Positions 1 through 11,820 are shown, numbered from the stretch's first letter. The stretch is DNA of 45,327 nt from Paracoccaceae bacterium (GCA_020832655.1 JAFIEF010000023.1:1-45327), one strand, 5' to 3'. The notes: generated from the sequence alone by a model not told the origin. A program made the numbers and translations.

Positions 1-157
1 TCGGAAAAAATCTGTCACCTGCCCGTCATAACCGCCTGTTTGGCAAGAATGCTGCCGGTTTGGGCGCACGTTCTGGGTGGCCTGGAGATGCGTTTTGGCT
101 CTGGTCTTTCCCAATGCCGAGTCGCACTCTTGCGATGATTCCCTTTTTCGAGGCATC

Positions 158-1381
158 ATGCGGCTCCTGGTTTCCTTCGCAGCGCTTTTCCTGTCAGTCA
201 TCCTGTTGCAACTGGGCCTGGGCGGGGTGGCGCCGCTTGATGCACTCTCGGGCGTGGCGCTCGATTTCACGGCAGGCGAGATCGGACTTCTGGGCTCGGC
301 GCATTTCCTCGGCTTCTTCATCGGGTGCTAGTGGGCGCCGCGCCTGATGGGCCAGGTCGGCCATTCGCGCGCATTTGCTGCGCTGACAGCGGCAGGAACG
401 ATCGGCATCCTTGCGCATATGCTGGTGATTCATCCGCTGGCCTGGGCCTTGCTGCGCATGGCCTCTGGGCTGGCAGTTGCGGGATGCTACACGATCATCG
501 AGGCGTGGTTGCAGGCCAAGCTCACCAATGAGACACGCGGGCGGGCGATGGGGGTCTACCGGGTGGTCGATATCGCGGGTTCGCTCGGTGCCCAGCTTCT
601 TATCGCGGTGTTGGAGCCGGCCTCCTATGTCTCCTACAACCTGCTGGCGCTGTTGTGCTGTGCCGCACTGTTTCCGCTCGTTCTGACGCGCGCGCAGGCG
701 CCGAGCGTGGGTGAGGCCCCGCGCCTGCGCCCCTTGCTTGCCTTGAAGCGCTCGCCACTCGCGGCAGCGGGTGTCGTGGTCTCGGGCATCACCGGGGCCG
801 CCTTCCGAATGGTCGGACCGCTCTATGCGCTCTCGGTGGGGCTCAGGGCCGAAGTGATCGCGCTGTTTCTGTCGGCCTATGTGCTTGGCGGGGCGCTCGC
901 GCAGATCCCCGTGGGCTGGCTTGCCGACAAATACGACCGGCGCGTGGTGCTGACATGGCTCTCTGTTGCTTCACTTGCGGCCTGTGCGGCGACCGTGGCG
1001 AGCGCCGATCAGGGCGTGGTGGCCATCTTCATTGCGGCAGGGTTCTTCGGGCTCACGACCTTTCCGATCTATTCGATCTCGGCCGCCCATGCACATGATT
1101 TCACCGACCCGTCCGAGGCGGTCGAACTCTCTGCCGCGCTCATGTTCCTCTATGCCGTTGGCGCCATCGCGAGTCCCCTGATCGCGGCATGGCTGATCGA
1201 TCTGCGCGGACCGGCTGCGATGTTCACCTTCATCGCGCTCGCGCATCTGTTTCTGGTCATCTTCGGGCTGATCCGGATGCGGATACGCCCAGCGCCCAGC
1301 AACCGCACACGATATACCTATGTGCCGCGCACATCCTTCCTGATCGGAAAGCTGCTGAAGCGGAACAAACGCGACCAGTAG
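158..1381 (+). pseudogene. MFS transporter interrupted by an in-frame TAG
   Basis: This reads as a 12-helix major facilitator superfamily permease of the YcaD-like type. It would move a small solute across the inner membrane; the substrate is unknown. The ATG at 158 follows a GAGG ribosome-binding site and opens a clear first helix. The frame is broken at codon 58 by TAG (329-331) and continues without a shift to 1381 for about 350 more residues of good MFS sequence, including the loop GWLADKYDRR. The base next to the stop suggests a single TGG-to-TAG change. Explanations are a real nonsense mutation, a sequencing error, or readthrough. The downstream ATG at 347 would lack the first two helices, so a working protein from it is unlikely. 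Confidence 0.8.
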
Positions 1382-1399
1382 CGCCCCTGAGATACCGCA

Positions 1400-1457
1400 C
1401 CTCGCGCGCGCGCCGCGCGCAGCGAGGGCGGGTGGGCGGGTGGGCGGGTGGGCGGGG
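1400..1457 (+). repeat. GC hairpin followed by (GGGCGGGT)n tract
   Basis: This lies between the convergent ends of the MFS gene and the extensin gene. An inverted repeat CCTCGC (1400-1405) / GCGAGG (1422-1427) encloses alternating CG. It runs straight into eight G-runs of 3-4 bases at 1426-1457, built from an 8-bp unit GGGCGGGT repeated about four times. The tract has the form expected of a G-quadruplex on the plus strand. It could end transcription of the MFS gene or be a slippage-prone simple repeat. Confidence 0.75.
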
Positions 1458-1506
1458 ACGTTTGCGCGCGCGGGGCCGAATATCAAGCTGGCCGGACAGG
1501 CGCGCC

Positions 1507-2244
1507 TCAGCGGCAGATCGGACCGTTGCGGCGCTGCGCCAGATCGTAATGGAAATGGTCTTCATGCATCCCGTCTGAGCCGGGACCCAGCGTGGTGGTG
1601 AAGGTGCCACAGGCAGCGCGGTGCATCCGGCGCAGCGCCGCCGAGTGTCGCGAACCGCGCCAGTCATCGAGGACCGAAACATGCTGGCCATTGGCCAAAG
1701 TCATCCCGCTGATATCGATCGCGCGCCCGCGCCCATGTTCCGAAACCGGCGCACCGGGGCGATGATTCATCGGGCGACAGGCATAATGCGCGGGCACATG
1801 CAGTTCGGCGATGCCCCCGCCCCTGCGTCCGATTGCGGGCTTGGCCCCTTTGCGCACCCATTTGTGCAACGCCCGCGCGGTATCGCAATCCATGATTGCC
1901 GATTGCGACAGCTTCACCCCGTCAACATGGGTCACACGCACCGGCTGCGCGACCCCGCAGCCCGCTATTTCCGAGGTGATCGGCGCGATGGTCGTGCCCT
2001 CGATCCCGCGCGTGCCGCACAGGCTGCCAGAGGCGCGCCCACCAGTGGCGCTGCGCGGGGGATGGCTGCGATAAGAGGCCGGTCGCGACGGGGTGACACG
2101 GCCCAGCAGCCTGCCCGCATCCGAGCTGATCGCCGCGCCGATCACCGGCAGCACCTGCGCGCCGCGCGCCACCACCCCGTCGGAAGAGCCGCAGCCCGCA
2201 ATGACAAATACCGAAAAAAGCGCGGCTGCGCCGATAGCCTTCAT
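1507..2244 (-). CDS. extensin-like C-terminal domain lipoprotein
   Basis: The protein has an N-terminal hydrophobic stretch ending in a lipobox (FVIAGC), so it is probably an outer-membrane or periplasmic lipoprotein. The last 150 residues match the extensin-like C-terminal family of proteobacteria. Conserved pieces are GCGVAQPV, the SEHGRGRAIDI block and HEDHFHYD near the end, a His/Asp arrangement that recalls zinc-dependent M15-type peptidases. A cell-wall role is therefore plausible but not shown. I use the ATG at 2242-2244; a GTG directly before it is the alternative. It is 18 bases beyond the end of tyrC on the same strand and may be its operon partner. Confidence 0.8.
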   Translation of the reverse strand: MKAIGAAALFSVFVIAGCGSSDGVVARGAQVLPVIGAAISSDAGRLLGRVTPSRPASYRSHPPRSATGGRASGSLCGTRGIEGTTIAPITSEIAGCGVAQPVRVTHVDGVKLSQSAIMDCDTARALHKWVRKGAKPAIGRRGGGIAELHVPAHYACRPMNHRPGAPVSEHGRGRAIDISGMTLANGQHVSVLDDWRGSRHSAALRRMHRAACGTFTTTLGPGSDGMHEDHFHYDLAQRRNGPICR

Positions 2245-2262
2245 CACCTTCTGCCCCGAAGC

Positions 2263-3180
2263 CTATTTTTTTTGCGCGCGCCCGAAATCAGGCGCTGCGG
2301 TATCTTGCCCGGCCTCGATGATACCACGGCGAATCGCTCTTGTCCGCTCGAAATAATCCTGCAGCAGCGCACCATCGCCCTGACGGATGGCACGTTGCAG
2401 GGCAAAGAGTTCTTCAGTGAAGCGGCCAAGGATTTCCAGCGTGGCATCCTTGTTGGTCAGGAACACATCACGCCACATCACCGGATCCGACGCCGCGATG
2501 CGCGTGAAGTCGCGAAAACCGGCGGCGGAATACTTGATCACCTCGCTATCGGTGACGCGGCGCAGATCATCGGCCACGCCCACCATGGTATAGGCAATCA
2601 GATGCGGGGTGTGGCTGGTTACGGCCAGCACCAGATCATGATGCGGGGCATCCATCACATCGATACTGGCCCCGACCCCCTGCCACAGCCGGCTCAGACG
2701 GTCGAGCGCATCGGGGTCGGTGCCCTCTATCGGGGTCAGGATGCACCAGCGGTTTTCGAACAGCTCGGCAAAGCCGGCGCGGGGGCCGGAATGTTCAGTG
2801 CCCGCCAGCGGGTGGCCGGGAATGAAATGCACATGACCCGGCAGGTGCGGGGCAACCGCGTCGATCACCGCCTGCTTGACCGAGCCGACATCGGTTACCA
2901 CCGCACCTTGCGCCAGATGCGGCGCGATTTCGTGCGCAACCGCGCTCATCGCGCCCACCGGCACGCACAGCACTACCAGATCAGCGCCCTGCACAGCCTG
3001 TGCCGCAGTTTCATGCACCGTATCGACCAGCCCCAGTTCCAGCGCGGTCTGGCGGGTCTCAAGGGTCCGGGCAGTGCCGCTGATCTTTTGCGCCAGCCCG
3101 GCGCGGCGGATGGCCAGTGCCATTGACCCGGCAATCAACCCCAGCCCGATAAAGGCGACATGGCGAAACGGCGCGCTCAT
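2263..3180 (-). CDS. tyrC: prephenate/arogenate (cyclohexadienyl) dehydrogenase
   Basis: This cytosolic NAD(P)-dependent dehydrogenase of tyrosine synthesis oxidatively decarboxylates prephenate and/or arogenate. The 305-residue protein opens with a Rossmann nucleotide loop ([17 protein letters not shown], residues 12-28). It carries the [10 protein letters not shown] segment that is typical of the family. No ACT regulatory domain or chorismate mutase domain is attached, as is usual for the TyrC type. Its start overlaps the hisC stop by four bases (ATGA), so translation is coupled. Pairing with hisC is common in alphaproteobacteria and fits a shared aromatic-acid and histidinol-phosphate aminotransferase step. 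Confidence 0.92.
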   Translation of the reverse strand: MSAPFRHVAFIGLGLIAGSMALAIRRAGLAQKISGTARTLETRQTALELGLVDTVHETAAQAVQGADLVVLCVPVGAMSAVAHEIAPHLAQGAVVTDVGSVKQAVIDAVAPHLPGHVHFIPGHPLAGTEHSGPRAGFAELFENRWCILTPIEGTDPDALDRLSRLWQGVGASIDVMDAPHHDLVLAVTSHTPHLIAYTMVGVADDLRRVTDSEVIKYSAAGFRDFTRIAASDPVMWRDVFLTNKDATLEILGRFTEELFALQRAIRQGDGALLQDYFERTRAIRRGIIEAGQDTAAPDFGRAQKK

Positions 3181-4265
3181 CTCTGCGCCTCGATGAAGCC
3201 CGTGATGACATGCAGCACGCGGCGGCAGGCGGCTTCGTCACCCACTGTGATGCGCAGCGCTTCTGGCAGGCCATAGCTGGCGACCTGCCGCACGATCAGC
3301 CCATCCGCCAGAAGCGCGGCATTGCAGGCCTCGGCCTGGGGCGCATTGGCGAAGCGCGCCAGCACGAAATTGGCATGCGAAACGTCAGTGGCCACGCCCA
3401 GCGCGTTCAGCTTTTCGGTCAGCCAGCTGCGCATGCGCGCATTTTCCGACAGGCTGCGCGACAGATGCGCGTCGTCGCCCAGCGCCGCCAGCGCGACCTC
3501 TTGCTGGGTGGTGGACAGGTTGAACGGCCCGCGCACACGGTTGAGCACATCAATCACATGCTGCGGCCCATAGCCCCAGCCCACACGCAAGCCCCCCAGC
3601 CCGAACAGCTTGGAAAAGGTGCGCGTCATCACCACATTCTGGCGCGCATCAACCATTGCCGCGCCGCCATCATAGCCATCAACATATTCGGCGTAAGCCC
3701 CATCCAGCACCAGCAGCGCCTGGTTGGGCAGGCCATCTGCCAGCCGTTCCAGTTCCGACAGCGGCACCATTGTTCCGGTGGGGTTGTTGGGGTTGGCGAT
3801 GAAGACAAGCTTTGTGCGCTTGGTGCAGGCGGCCAGAATCGCTTCAATATCGGTGGTGCGGTCCTGTTCAGGCGCAACCACCGGCGTGGCCCCGGCCACC
3901 AGCGCGGAAATGCGATACATCAGAAAGCCATGCTGGCTGTAAAGCACCTCGTCACCGGGTCCGGCATAGGCCTGACACAGGAAGCTGATGATCTCGTCCG
4001 AGCCTGCCCCGCAGATGATGCGCTGCGCCTGCAGCCCGAACCGCCCCGCGATCGCGGCGCGCAACTCGGCATGGTCACCGCCGGGATAACGATGCAGGTC
4101 ATGGCCTGCCCGCGCATAGGCTGCGCGCGCCAGATCGCCCGGCCCGAACGGGTTTTCATTTGATGACAATTTCACAACATCTTCCCGACCGGCGATGCTG
4201 GCCTTGCCCCCCTGATAGAGTTCGATCTCCAGAATGCCGGGGCGCGGACGAATGGCGGTGCTCAT
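3177..4265 (-). CDS. hisC: histidinol-phosphate / aromatic aminotransferase
   Basis: This 362-residue PLP-dependent fold-type I aminotransferase transfers an amino group from glutamate to imidazole-acetol phosphate in histidine synthesis. Members next to tyrC are known to act on aromatic keto acids too (for example in Zymomonas). Visible motifs are SSNENPFGP near the N-terminus, NPNNPTGT, and the PLP-lysine segment [18 protein letters not shown]. The open frame runs further upstream, but the ATG at 4263-4265 has a good AAGGAAG ribosome-binding site and matches the normal start ([10 protein letters not shown]). It overlaps tyrC by four bases. Confidence 0.93.
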   Translation of the reverse strand: MSTAIRPRPGILEIELYQGGKASIAGREDVVKLSSNENPFGPGDLARAAYARAGHDLHRYPGGDHAELRAAIAGRFGLQAQRIICGAGSDEIISFLCQAYAGPGDEVLYSQHGFLMYRISALVAGATPVVAPEQDRTTDIEAILAACTKRTKLVFIANPNNPTGTMVPLSELERLADGLPNQALLVLDGAYAEYVDGYDGGAAMVDARQNVVMTRTFSKLFGLGGLRVGWGYGPQHVIDVLNRVRGPFNLSTTQQEVALAALGDDAHLSRSLSENARMRSWLTEKLNALGVATDVSHANFVLARFANAPQAEACNAALLADGLIVRQVASYGLPEALRITVGDEAACRRVLHVITGFIEAQR

Positions 4266-4401
4266 ACAGGCTTCCTTGCGCGTGGTCTTGCGCGCATGAC
4301 ATAGCCCTGCCACTGCGGCGAAGCCAGAGCAGATGCACTCTGCAATGCCCGCCAGCAACCGGGCGTTGCAGAACTGCCGCGAGGGACGCAGCCGGGGGCG
4401 G

Positions 4402-5388
4402 TCACTCGCGCTGCGCTGGTGCCTCGTCAAACCGGCCAAGCTGGCTGGCGCGGGGGAAGGTTCCGGTCTCTGTGCGGGTGCGGGTCGCCAGAACCGGGCG
4501 GTTCTCGGACACGTTCTGGCGCGATTCACGATGCAGGATATAGACGCCGCTGGCGATGATCACCGCTGCGCCGATGATGGTTGCCAGATCCACCCCTTCG
4601 CCAAAAAACAATGCGCCGAACAACACGGCCCAGACGATCTGCGAATACTGCATCGGCGCAACCGATGCGGCAGAGGCGCGCTTATAGGCGGCGATCACCC
4701 CGAGGCTGGCAATCAAGGCCAGAAATGCCATCGCGGCCAGTGCCCCCAGATCGACCAGCGGCATGGGCTTATAGACAAAGGGCAGCACTGCGCCCATCAC
4801 CACCAGACTGGCCATCATCGGATAAAGCAACAGCACCACATTGCGTTCTTCCTGCCCGATCTTGCGCACGATGATCGACGCGAACGCACTGGCAAAGGCC
4901 GCCACCAGTGCGGCCAGATGGCCAAGGCTCAACCCATCTGCCTCGAACGGGCGCAACACAATGATCACCCCGGCCAGCCCGGCAATGACTGCCCCGCCGC
5001 GATGCAGGCCGACCTTTTCGCCCAGTATGGGCACGGAAAGCAGCGTGATCAGTAGCGGGGTTGCAAACAATATGGCATAGGTCTGCGCCAGCGGCAGCAC
5101 AGAGAAGGCATAGAACACCGTCACACCCGTGACCACGGCAGCCCCGGTGCGCAGCACGGTCCAGCCAGGGCGGCGGGGCAGAAGATTGCCATCCGTGGGG
5201 TCGCGCATCAGCATCAGCGTGGCCAGCGGCAGACCCAGCAACACGCTGAAAAACACGATCTGTACCGGGCTGTAAGTGCCGCCCAGCGACTTGACGATCA
5301 CATCATGCACCGAGAACAGCGCGAATGCGCCCAGCGCCAATCCCGGCCCGGCCAATCCCGGTGTCAGAGATGATTTTCCAAACCTCAT
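4402..5388 (-). CDS. EamA/DMT-family inner-membrane exporter
   Basis: A 328-residue protein with about ten hydrophobic helices arranged as two EamA repeats (drug/metabolite transporter superfamily). Such proteins usually export amino acids or other small metabolites; no substrate can be read from sequence. The repeat signature is visible in the two similar halves ending in [18 protein letters not shown] and [18 protein letters not shown] chose the ATG at 5386-5388 because AAGGGGGTG sits just before it; an upstream GTG/ATG start would add eleven residues. About 33 residues of polar tail follow the last helix. It lies 54 bases downstream of ygfZ on the same strand. Confidence 0.85.
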   Translation of the reverse strand: MRFGKSSLTPGLAGPGLALGAFALFSVHDVIVKSLGGTYSPVQIVFFSVLLGLPLATLMLMRDPTDGNLLPRRPGWTVLRTGAAVVTGVTVFYAFSVLPLAQTYAILFATPLLITLLSVPILGEKVGLHRGGAVIAGLAGVIIVLRPFEADGLSLGHLAALVAAFASAFASIIVRKIGQEERNVVLLLYPMMASLVVMGAVLPFVYKPMPLVDLGALAAMAFLALIASLGVIAAYKRASAASVAPMQYSQIVWAVLFGALFFGEGVDLATIIGAAVIIASGVYILHRESRQNVSENRPVLATRTRTETGTFPRASQLGRFDEAPAQRE

Positions 5389-5442
5389 AGCACCCCCTTG
5401 CTGCGATGATACCGCTATCATGGCCGCAAGGGGCAGATCAAG

Positions 5443-6189
5443 TCAGCCGCGATCTGCCGACCAGACGATGCGGGCCTCGGCCGCGCGCATTTCAGGCGCG
5501 GCACGGTCAAGGCGCAGGCTGGCAATCGCCTGCCCGCCTGCCTGGGTATAAACCGTGCCAACAGGCTTTTCTGCGGCCATGATCGTGGTGCCGACGGGGG
5601 CTTTGCCGTCAATCCCCACTGTCACCAGCCCTTTTCGCAGCGCGGTCTTGTGATGCATCCGCGCAGTGACTTCCTGCCCGACATAGCAGCCTTTCCTGAA
5701 ATCCACGCCATTGAGGCGCGCAAAGCCTGCCTCCAGAATAAATGCTTCGTTCGGGATCAGTTCAATTCCGGTTTCGGGAACGCAATGGGCCACGCGCAGC
5801 GCGTCCCAATCGGTGCCGTCATCTGGCAGCGCCTGCCCGTAAAGCCGCCAGCCCAGCGCGGGGTGGCGCGGATCGGCATGGGCACCGTCCGGGGCAGGGC
5901 CAGTGCCGCGGCTGACCGGCATATCATCGCGCGAAAGGGTAATCGGTGCGCGCAGCTTGTACATGCTCAGCCGCTTCAGCAGATCCTCTGCCAGCGCGGG
6001 CGAAACATCAATCAGCACGTCATTGCCATCCGGCACCAGAAAGAAATCAGCCAGATACTTGCCCTGCGGGGTCAGAAGCGCGGCATAGACCAACTGCCCC
6101 CGCGCCAGCACCCCGGTGTCGTTGCTGACCAGGGATTGCAGGAATTTGGCCGGTTCCTTGCCGGACACCCGGATGATTGCGCGGTCCAC
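5443..6189 (-). CDS. ygfZ: YgfZ-like folate-binding Fe-S maintenance protein
   Basis: This GcvT-fold protein of the YgfZ/IBA57 family helps assemble or repair [4Fe-4S] enzymes using tetrahydrofolate. The diagnostic signature KGCYVGQEVTARMHHK, with its essential cysteine, is present in the second half. The protein would be 248 residues. The open frame extends another 300 bases upstream without family similarity. I therefore take the GTG at 6187-6189, which is preceded by a near-perfect AAGGAGGA Shine-Dalgarno. A non-ATG start this well supported is worth noting, because an ATG-only gene caller would misplace it. Confidence 0.9.
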   Translation of the reverse strand: MDRAIIRVSGKEPAKFLQSLVSNDTGVLARGQLVYAALLTPQGKYLADFFLVPDGNDVLIDVSPALAEDLLKRLSMYKLRAPITLSRDDMPVSRGTGPAPDGAHADPRHPALGWRLYGQALPDDGTDWDALRVAHCVPETGIELIPNEAFILEAGFARLNGVDFRKGCYVGQEVTARMHHKTALRKGLVTVGIDGKAPVGTTIMAAEKPVGTVYTQAGGQAIASLRLDRAAPEMRAAEARIVWSADRG

Positions 6190-6739
6190 GGCATCCTCCT
6201 TCACGCTTGCATCGCTGCCTTGGGGCCATATAGGCGCTTGGGCAGGGGCTGAACAGGGTTCGCGTGACACCGCCCGCCCTACCGTTACCCCCTCGATTGC
6301 CGCAACGGCACCATATGCGGGCGCAACTGTTGCTCTGCAACGCGATGGGGCGCGCAAATTCCGGGCATATAGCTGTTGTCGATAGCTGTATCGGTCGTGA
6401 TGCGTACCGCGCCGCCAAACGGGCACGCCAGCATAGTCATGGCGCGAAGGACGCGCTGACGCGGTATTGGCAAAGCGGCAACATCCCGGCAGTTCAATGA
6501 CATGCACGCATGATGCGCGGCATGACGCGGAAAACCGGACGGGGCGGCAGGTTCGCCGATCAGCAATGCTGGCTGCCGCACGGCCCGATCATGACTCCAT
6601 CGCCCATATTTTGATCGGACTGATCAATATTTCACCAATGCGCCGCCAAGCGCCTCGCTGGCGCTGCCCGAATTCAGTCCCGAATTGACCCGCGCCACCG
6701 CCGCCATAGGGTGCTGGACAAAGCGGAAAATCGGGACCG
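6190..6739. other. intergenic region between ygfZ and ureD
   Basis: About 550 bases separate the divergent ygfZ and ureD genes. Several short open frames cross it on both strands, but none has a recognisable protein family, a ribosome-binding site, or a coding pattern like its neighbours. It must hold the promoters of both units. The only clear sequence feature is the dyad at 6611-6627, listed separately. The rest looks like ordinary non-coding DNA or decayed sequence. Confidence 0.6.
6611..6627. promoter_or_regulatory. candidate operator upstream of the urease operon
   Basis: An inverted repeat TTGATC-GGACT-GATCAA with AT-rich flanks lies about 112 bases before the ureD start. Its size and position suit a dimeric repressor or activator site. 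The regulator is not in the window next to it, so its identity is open; a GntR- or LysR-type protein is possible. Confidence 0.4.
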
Positions 6740-7564
6740 ATGGGCATCGCGCACTCTTTCCAGACCATGCAACGCAGCCACGGCGCGGCCCGTATCGGGC
6801 TTGGCCCGGCGCGGGGCGCGCGCACGCAGGTGACCGCGCTGCGCCAGCAGGGCTGTGCCAAGGTGATCGTTCACACCGCCCCCAACCAGTGGCCCGAGGC
6901 GGTGTTTCTGAACACCTCTGGCGGGCTGACCGGGGGCGACAGCCTGGGTTATGCCGCCTGTCTGGGCAAGAATACCCGCGCAACTGTCACCACCCAGACC
7001 GCCGAACGCGCCTATCGCAGCGCGGATGGCGCAGCGCAGATGCGCGTGGTGTTGCAGGTGGGCGCGGGCGGGTTTCTGGACTGGCTGCCGCAGGAAACAA
7101 TCCTGTTTGACGGCGCGGCACTGGAACGGCGCACCGAACTGACACTGGCCGAAGGCGCAGGCGCGCTGATGCTGGAAACCATCGTGCTGGGCCGCGCGGC
7201 GATGGGCGAAACCGTGGCCCGCATCCGGCTGCGCGACTGGCGTGTGGTCGAACGCGCGGGCGCGCCGGTCTGGCTGGAACCGCTGGCGCTGGACAATCGC
7301 GCACTGGGCACCGGACCGGCGGGGCTGGACGGGCAGCGCGCCTTTGCCACGCTGGCACTGATCGCACCAGAGGCAGAGGCGCTGCTTGCGCCGCTGCGCC
7401 GGGTGCTGGATCAGGCCGGGGTGGTGGCCGCGGCCTCGGCCCTGCCGGGGCGGCTGATCCTGCGCGCCCATGCCCCCGATGCCTGGCCCTTGCGCCAGCA
7501 GATTGCGCGCGCACTGGCCGTGCTGCGCCCCAACCGCGCCCTGCCGCGCGTCTGGCAAATGTGA
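6740..7564 (+). CDS. ureD: urease accessory protein UreD
   Basis: UreD is the scaffold on which UreF and UreG dock to load nickel into apo-urease in the cytosol. The 274-residue protein has the family core [14 protein letters not shown] (about residues 55-68) and [14 protein letters not shown], both strongly conserved in UreD/UreH. It is the first gene of the ureDABCEFG operon, ten bases before ureA. The start is uncertain: the ATG at 6740 has only a weak ribosome-binding site, and the ATG at 6767 is an alternative that would remove nine residues. Confidence 0.93.
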   Translation: MGIAHSFQTMQRSHGAARIGLGPARGARTQVTALRQQGCAKVIVHTAPNQWPEAVFLNTSGGLTGGDSLGYAACLGKNTRATVTTQTAERAYRSADGAAQMRVVLQVGAGGFLDWLPQETILFDGAALERRTELTLAEGAGALMLETIVLGRAAMGETVARIRLRDWRVVERAGAPVWLEPLALDNRALGTGPAGLDGQRAFATLALIAPEAEALLAPLRRVLDQAGVVAAASALPGRLILRAHAPDAWPLRQQIARALAVLRPNRALPRVWQM

Positions 7565-7574
7565 AGGAGCGTTC

Positions 7575-7892
7575 ATGAATCTGACCCCTCGGGAAAAGGA
7601 CAAGCTGCTGGTCAGCCTTGCCGCGATGGTGGCGCGGGGGCGGCTGGCGCGCGGCGTCAAGCTCAACCACCCCGAAGCGATTGCGCTGATCACCGATTTC
7701 GTGGTCGAGGGCGCCCGCGACGGGCGCAGCGTCGCCGATCTGATGGAAGCGGGCGCGCAGGTCATCACCGCCGATCACTGCATGGAAGGCGTGGCTGCGA
7801 TGATCCATTCCGTGCAGGTCGAGGCCACTTTCCCCGATGGCACCAAGCTTGTCACGGTCCACCACCCCATCCGCGAGAGGGCAGAGCCATGA
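7575..7892 (+). CDS. ureA: urease subunit gamma
   Basis: This is the small gamma subunit of the nickel enzyme urease, which splits urea to ammonia and carbamate in the cytosol. The 105-residue protein has the usual opening [12 protein letters not shown] and the segment [24 protein letters not shown] in continuous form. A GAAGGAGC ribosome-binding site precedes the ATG at 7575. Its stop overlaps the ureB start by four bases. Gamma and beta are separate polypeptides here, the usual bacterial arrangement, unlike Helicobacter where they are fused. Confidence 0.97.
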   Translation: MNLTPREKDKLLVSLAAMVARGRLARGVKLNHPEAIALITDFVVEGARDGRSVADLMEAGAQVITADHCMEGVAAMIHSVQVEATFPDGTKLVTVHHPIRERAEP

Positions 7893-8205
7893 TCCCCCCC
7901 CTGATCCCCGGCGAAATCATCACCCCTGACACCGACATCGAAATCAATACGGGCGCGCCTGTCACGCTGCTGGTGGTCGCCAATACCGGCGACCGGCCCG
8001 TGCAGGTGGGCAGCCATTACCATTTTGCCGAAGCCAATGCAGGGCTGGAATTCGACCGCCTGGCCGCGCGCGGGCTGCGGCTGGACATTCCCGCAGGCAC
8101 GGCGGTGCGGTTCGAACCCGGCCAGAGGCGCGAGGTCCGGCTGGTGCCCTATGGCGGGGCACGGCAGGTTTACGGATTCAACGGGCAGGTTATGGGGGCA
8201 ATCTG

Positions 8206-8206
<1 letters not shown>
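7889..8206 (+). CDS. ureB: urease subunit beta
   Basis: Beta subunit of urease, 105 residues. It forms the (alpha-beta-gamma)3 holoenzyme with UreA and UreC. The conserved parts are [17 protein letters not shown] at the start and [12 protein letters not shown] in the middle. It overlaps ureA by ATGA and its TGA overlaps the ureC ATG by one base (TGATG), so the three structural subunits are translationally coupled and should be made in equal amounts. Confidence 0.97.
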
Positions 8207-9927
<1,721 letters not shown>

Positions 9928-9935
9928 GGCGCAAC

Positions 9936-10463
9936 ATGACCGACCTGCCCCCGGCCCGAAAGCTGCTGGAAACCGCCCCGCCCCGCTGCGACGCGGTGGT
10001 GGTGCTGAACTATGATGAACGCCTGCTTCGCCGCAAACGCCTGCAAACAACCAGCGGCGCTGGGTTTCTGGTCGATCTGCCGGAAGTCACCAATCTGGAT
10101 GGCTATTGGGGGCTTGAACTGGAAGACGGCCGCTGCGTGCAGGTGCAGCCCGCCGCGGAACACGTGCTGATCATCACCGGCGCGGGGCTGGCGCGCTTTG
10201 CATGGCATATCGGCAACCGCCACACGCCTTGTCAGATCGAAGCCGAAAGGCTGGTGATCCGCGCCGATCATGTGCTGGAAGCCATGCTGCGCCAGCTTGG
10301 CGCGACGGTCAGCACGGATAGCGCCCCCTTCACCCCGGAACTGGGTGCCTATGGCATGGGCCGCCCGATGGGGCATGACCACGGCCATTCGCATGACCAT
10401 TCGCAGGGCCATTCCCACGGGCACCAACATGACCATGCACACAGCCATTCCCATCACGGATGA
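9936..10463 (+). CDS. ureE: urease accessory protein UreE, His-rich tail
   Basis: UreE is the nickel metallochaperone that passes Ni(II) to UreG. The 175-residue protein has an N-terminal peptide-binding domain, a metal-binding domain with a conserved histidine in HIGNRHTPCQIE, and a C-terminal tail of about 30 residues rich in His-Asp/Ser pairs. That tail can bind several extra nickel ions and may act as a store. I use the ATG at 9936 rather than a TTG at 9924 because GAGGCGC precedes it. The end of ureE overlaps the start of ureF by 35 bases, so the His-tail DNA also encodes the UreF N-terminus. Confidence 0.95.
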   Translation: MTDLPPARKLLETAPPRCDAVVVLNYDERLLRRKRLQTTSGAGFLVDLPEVTNLDGYWGLELEDGRCVQVQPAAEHVLIITGAGLARFAWHIGNRHTPCQIEAERLVIRADHVLEAMLRQLGATVSTDSAPFTPELGAYGMGRPMGHDHGHSHDHSQGHSHGHQHDHAHSHSHHG

Positions 10464-11094
10464 TCTGGGGCTTCTGGCCCTTGTGCAATGGCTCTCGCCT
10501 GCCTTTCCGACCGGGGGGTTTGCCTATTCGCACGGGCTGGAAACCATGATCGCCAGTGGCGCTGTGGGTGACGCGCCCGCGCTGGCGCGCTGGCTGGCCG
10601 AGGTGCTGGAATTCGGCGCAGGCCGTCAGGATGGCATTCTGCTGGCCCATGCCCTGCGCGCGGGTGCCGATCACGCCGCGCTTGATGCGCTGGCGCGCGC
10701 GCTGCAACCCGGCGCCGAGCGGCTGAGCGAGACGCTCGATCAGGGCACGGCCTTTGCCCGCACTGTCGCGGCGATTACCGGGCGCGCGCTGCCGCCCCGC
10801 TGCCTGCCCGTGGCGGTGGGTCAGGCCGCAGCCCCCCTTGGCCTGCCCGCCGCTTGCGTCATCACCCTTTACCTGCACAGCTTCGCCACCAATCTGACCG
10901 GGGTCGCGATGCGCTTCATGCCGCTGGGGCAAGAAGCAGGCCAAGGGGTGCTGGCGGGGCTGCACCCGCAAATCACCGCGCTGGCCGAGCACTGCGCACA
11001 GGCCGGCCTTGAGGATCTGGGCAGTGCCGCGCTGGGGGCGGATATGGCCGCGCTGCAACATGAAACGCTTCAGGCAAGGATTTTCCGCACATGA
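10429..11094 (+). CDS. ureF: urease accessory protein UreF
   Basis: All-helical UreF (about 221 residues) binds UreD and acts as a checkpoint for UreG during nickel insertion. The family hallmark [21 protein letters not shown] is split here only by naming: [17 protein letters not shown] is visible near residue 23. The true start lies inside the ureE His-tail; ATG at 10429 and ATG at 10435 are both possible in the same frame. The longer open frame upstream is only the shadow of ureE. The stop overlaps ureG by four bases. Confidence 0.93.
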   Translation: MTMHTAIPITDDLGLLALVQWLSPAFPTGGFAYSHGLETMIASGAVGDAPALARWLAEVLEFGAGRQDGILLAHALRAGADHAALDALARALQPGAERLSETLDQGTAFARTVAAITGRALPPRCLPVAVGQAAAPLGLPAACVITLYLHSFATNLTGVAMRFMPLGQEAGQGVLAGLHPQITALAEHCAQAGLEDLGSAALGADMAALQHETLQARIFRT

Positions 11095-11711
11095 GCATGA
11101 ACGGACCCTTGCGCGTGGGTATTGGTGGCCCGGTGGGCGCAGGCAAGACCACGCTGACCGAACATCTGGCGCGCGCGCTGGCAAATCGCTATTCGATGGC
11201 GGTCATCACCAATGACATCTATACCCGCGAAGATGCCGATTATCTGCTCCGCGCGCAGGTTCTGCCCGAGGCACGCATTCGCGGTGTGGAAACCGGCGGC
11301 TGCCCACATACAGCCATTCGCGAAGATGCCAGCATCAATCTGGCCGCCGTGGCCGATCTGCGCCAGAACATCCCTGATCTGGATCTGATCCTGATCGAAT
11401 CGGGGGGCGACAATCTGGCCGCGACCTACAGCCCCGAACTGGCGGATCTGACGATCTATGTCATCGATACGGCAGCAGGGCAGGACATTCCGCGCAAGCG
11501 CGGGCCGGGGCTGACGCGCTCGGATCTGCTGGTGGTCAACAAGATCGATCTGGCCCCTTATGTGGGCGTTGACCGCGCGCTTCTGGAAGCCGACACCGCA
11601 CGGGCACGCGGGGCGCGCCCCTATGTCATGGCAGAGCTGCGGCGCGCGCAGGGCGTGGCAGAGATCATCACATTTCTGGAACGCGAAGGCGGGCTGGTGC
11701 TGAGGGGCTGA
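11091..11711 (+). CDS. ureG: urease accessory GTPase UreG
   Basis: UreG is a SIMIBI-class GTPase, 206 residues, that carries nickel and drives its delivery to urease by GTP hydrolysis. Visible motifs are the P-loop GPVGAGKTT (about residues 13-21), the metal-binding GCPH in [14 protein letters not shown], the ESGGDNL switch and the base-recognition NKIDL. It closes the ureDABCEFG operon. No urea transporter or nickel transporter gene follows, so these must be elsewhere. Confidence 0.97.
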   Translation: MSMNGPLRVGIGGPVGAGKTTLTEHLARALANRYSMAVITNDIYTREDADYLLRAQVLPEARIRGVETGGCPHTAIREDASINLAAVADLRQNIPDLDLILIESGGDNLAATYSPELADLTIYVIDTAAGQDIPRKRGPGLTRSDLLVVNKIDLAPYVGVDRALLEADTARARGARPYVMAELRRAQGVAEIITFLEREGGLVLRG

Positions 11712-11763
11712 GCGCTCTGGCGCCTTCCCCGATCAGCGTGCGCCAGATCAGACCCTCATCCAC

Positions 11764-11820
11764 CCAGACTTCATCTTGCCCCAAATACTCTTGCCGAAGG
11801 CAACGGGCCGCAAGGCCCGT
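11764..11820 (-). terminator. hairpins plus conserved extragenic tail
   Basis: Between the convergent ureG and thioesterase genes lie two hairpins: ACGGGCC-GCAA-GGCCCGT (11803-11820) and TTGCC-GAA-GGCAA (11791-11803). Read on the minus strand they are followed by GAGTATTTGGGGCAAGATGA, which resembles a segment downstream of the GNAT gene (14263-14287). There is no T-run, so this is not a standard terminator. It may mark the 3' end of either gene. Confidence 0.45.

Noticed and set aside
6285-6581. 98-residue minus-strand frame in the ygfZ-ureD gap
   Set aside because: No ribosome-binding site, no recognisable family and no coding-like composition.
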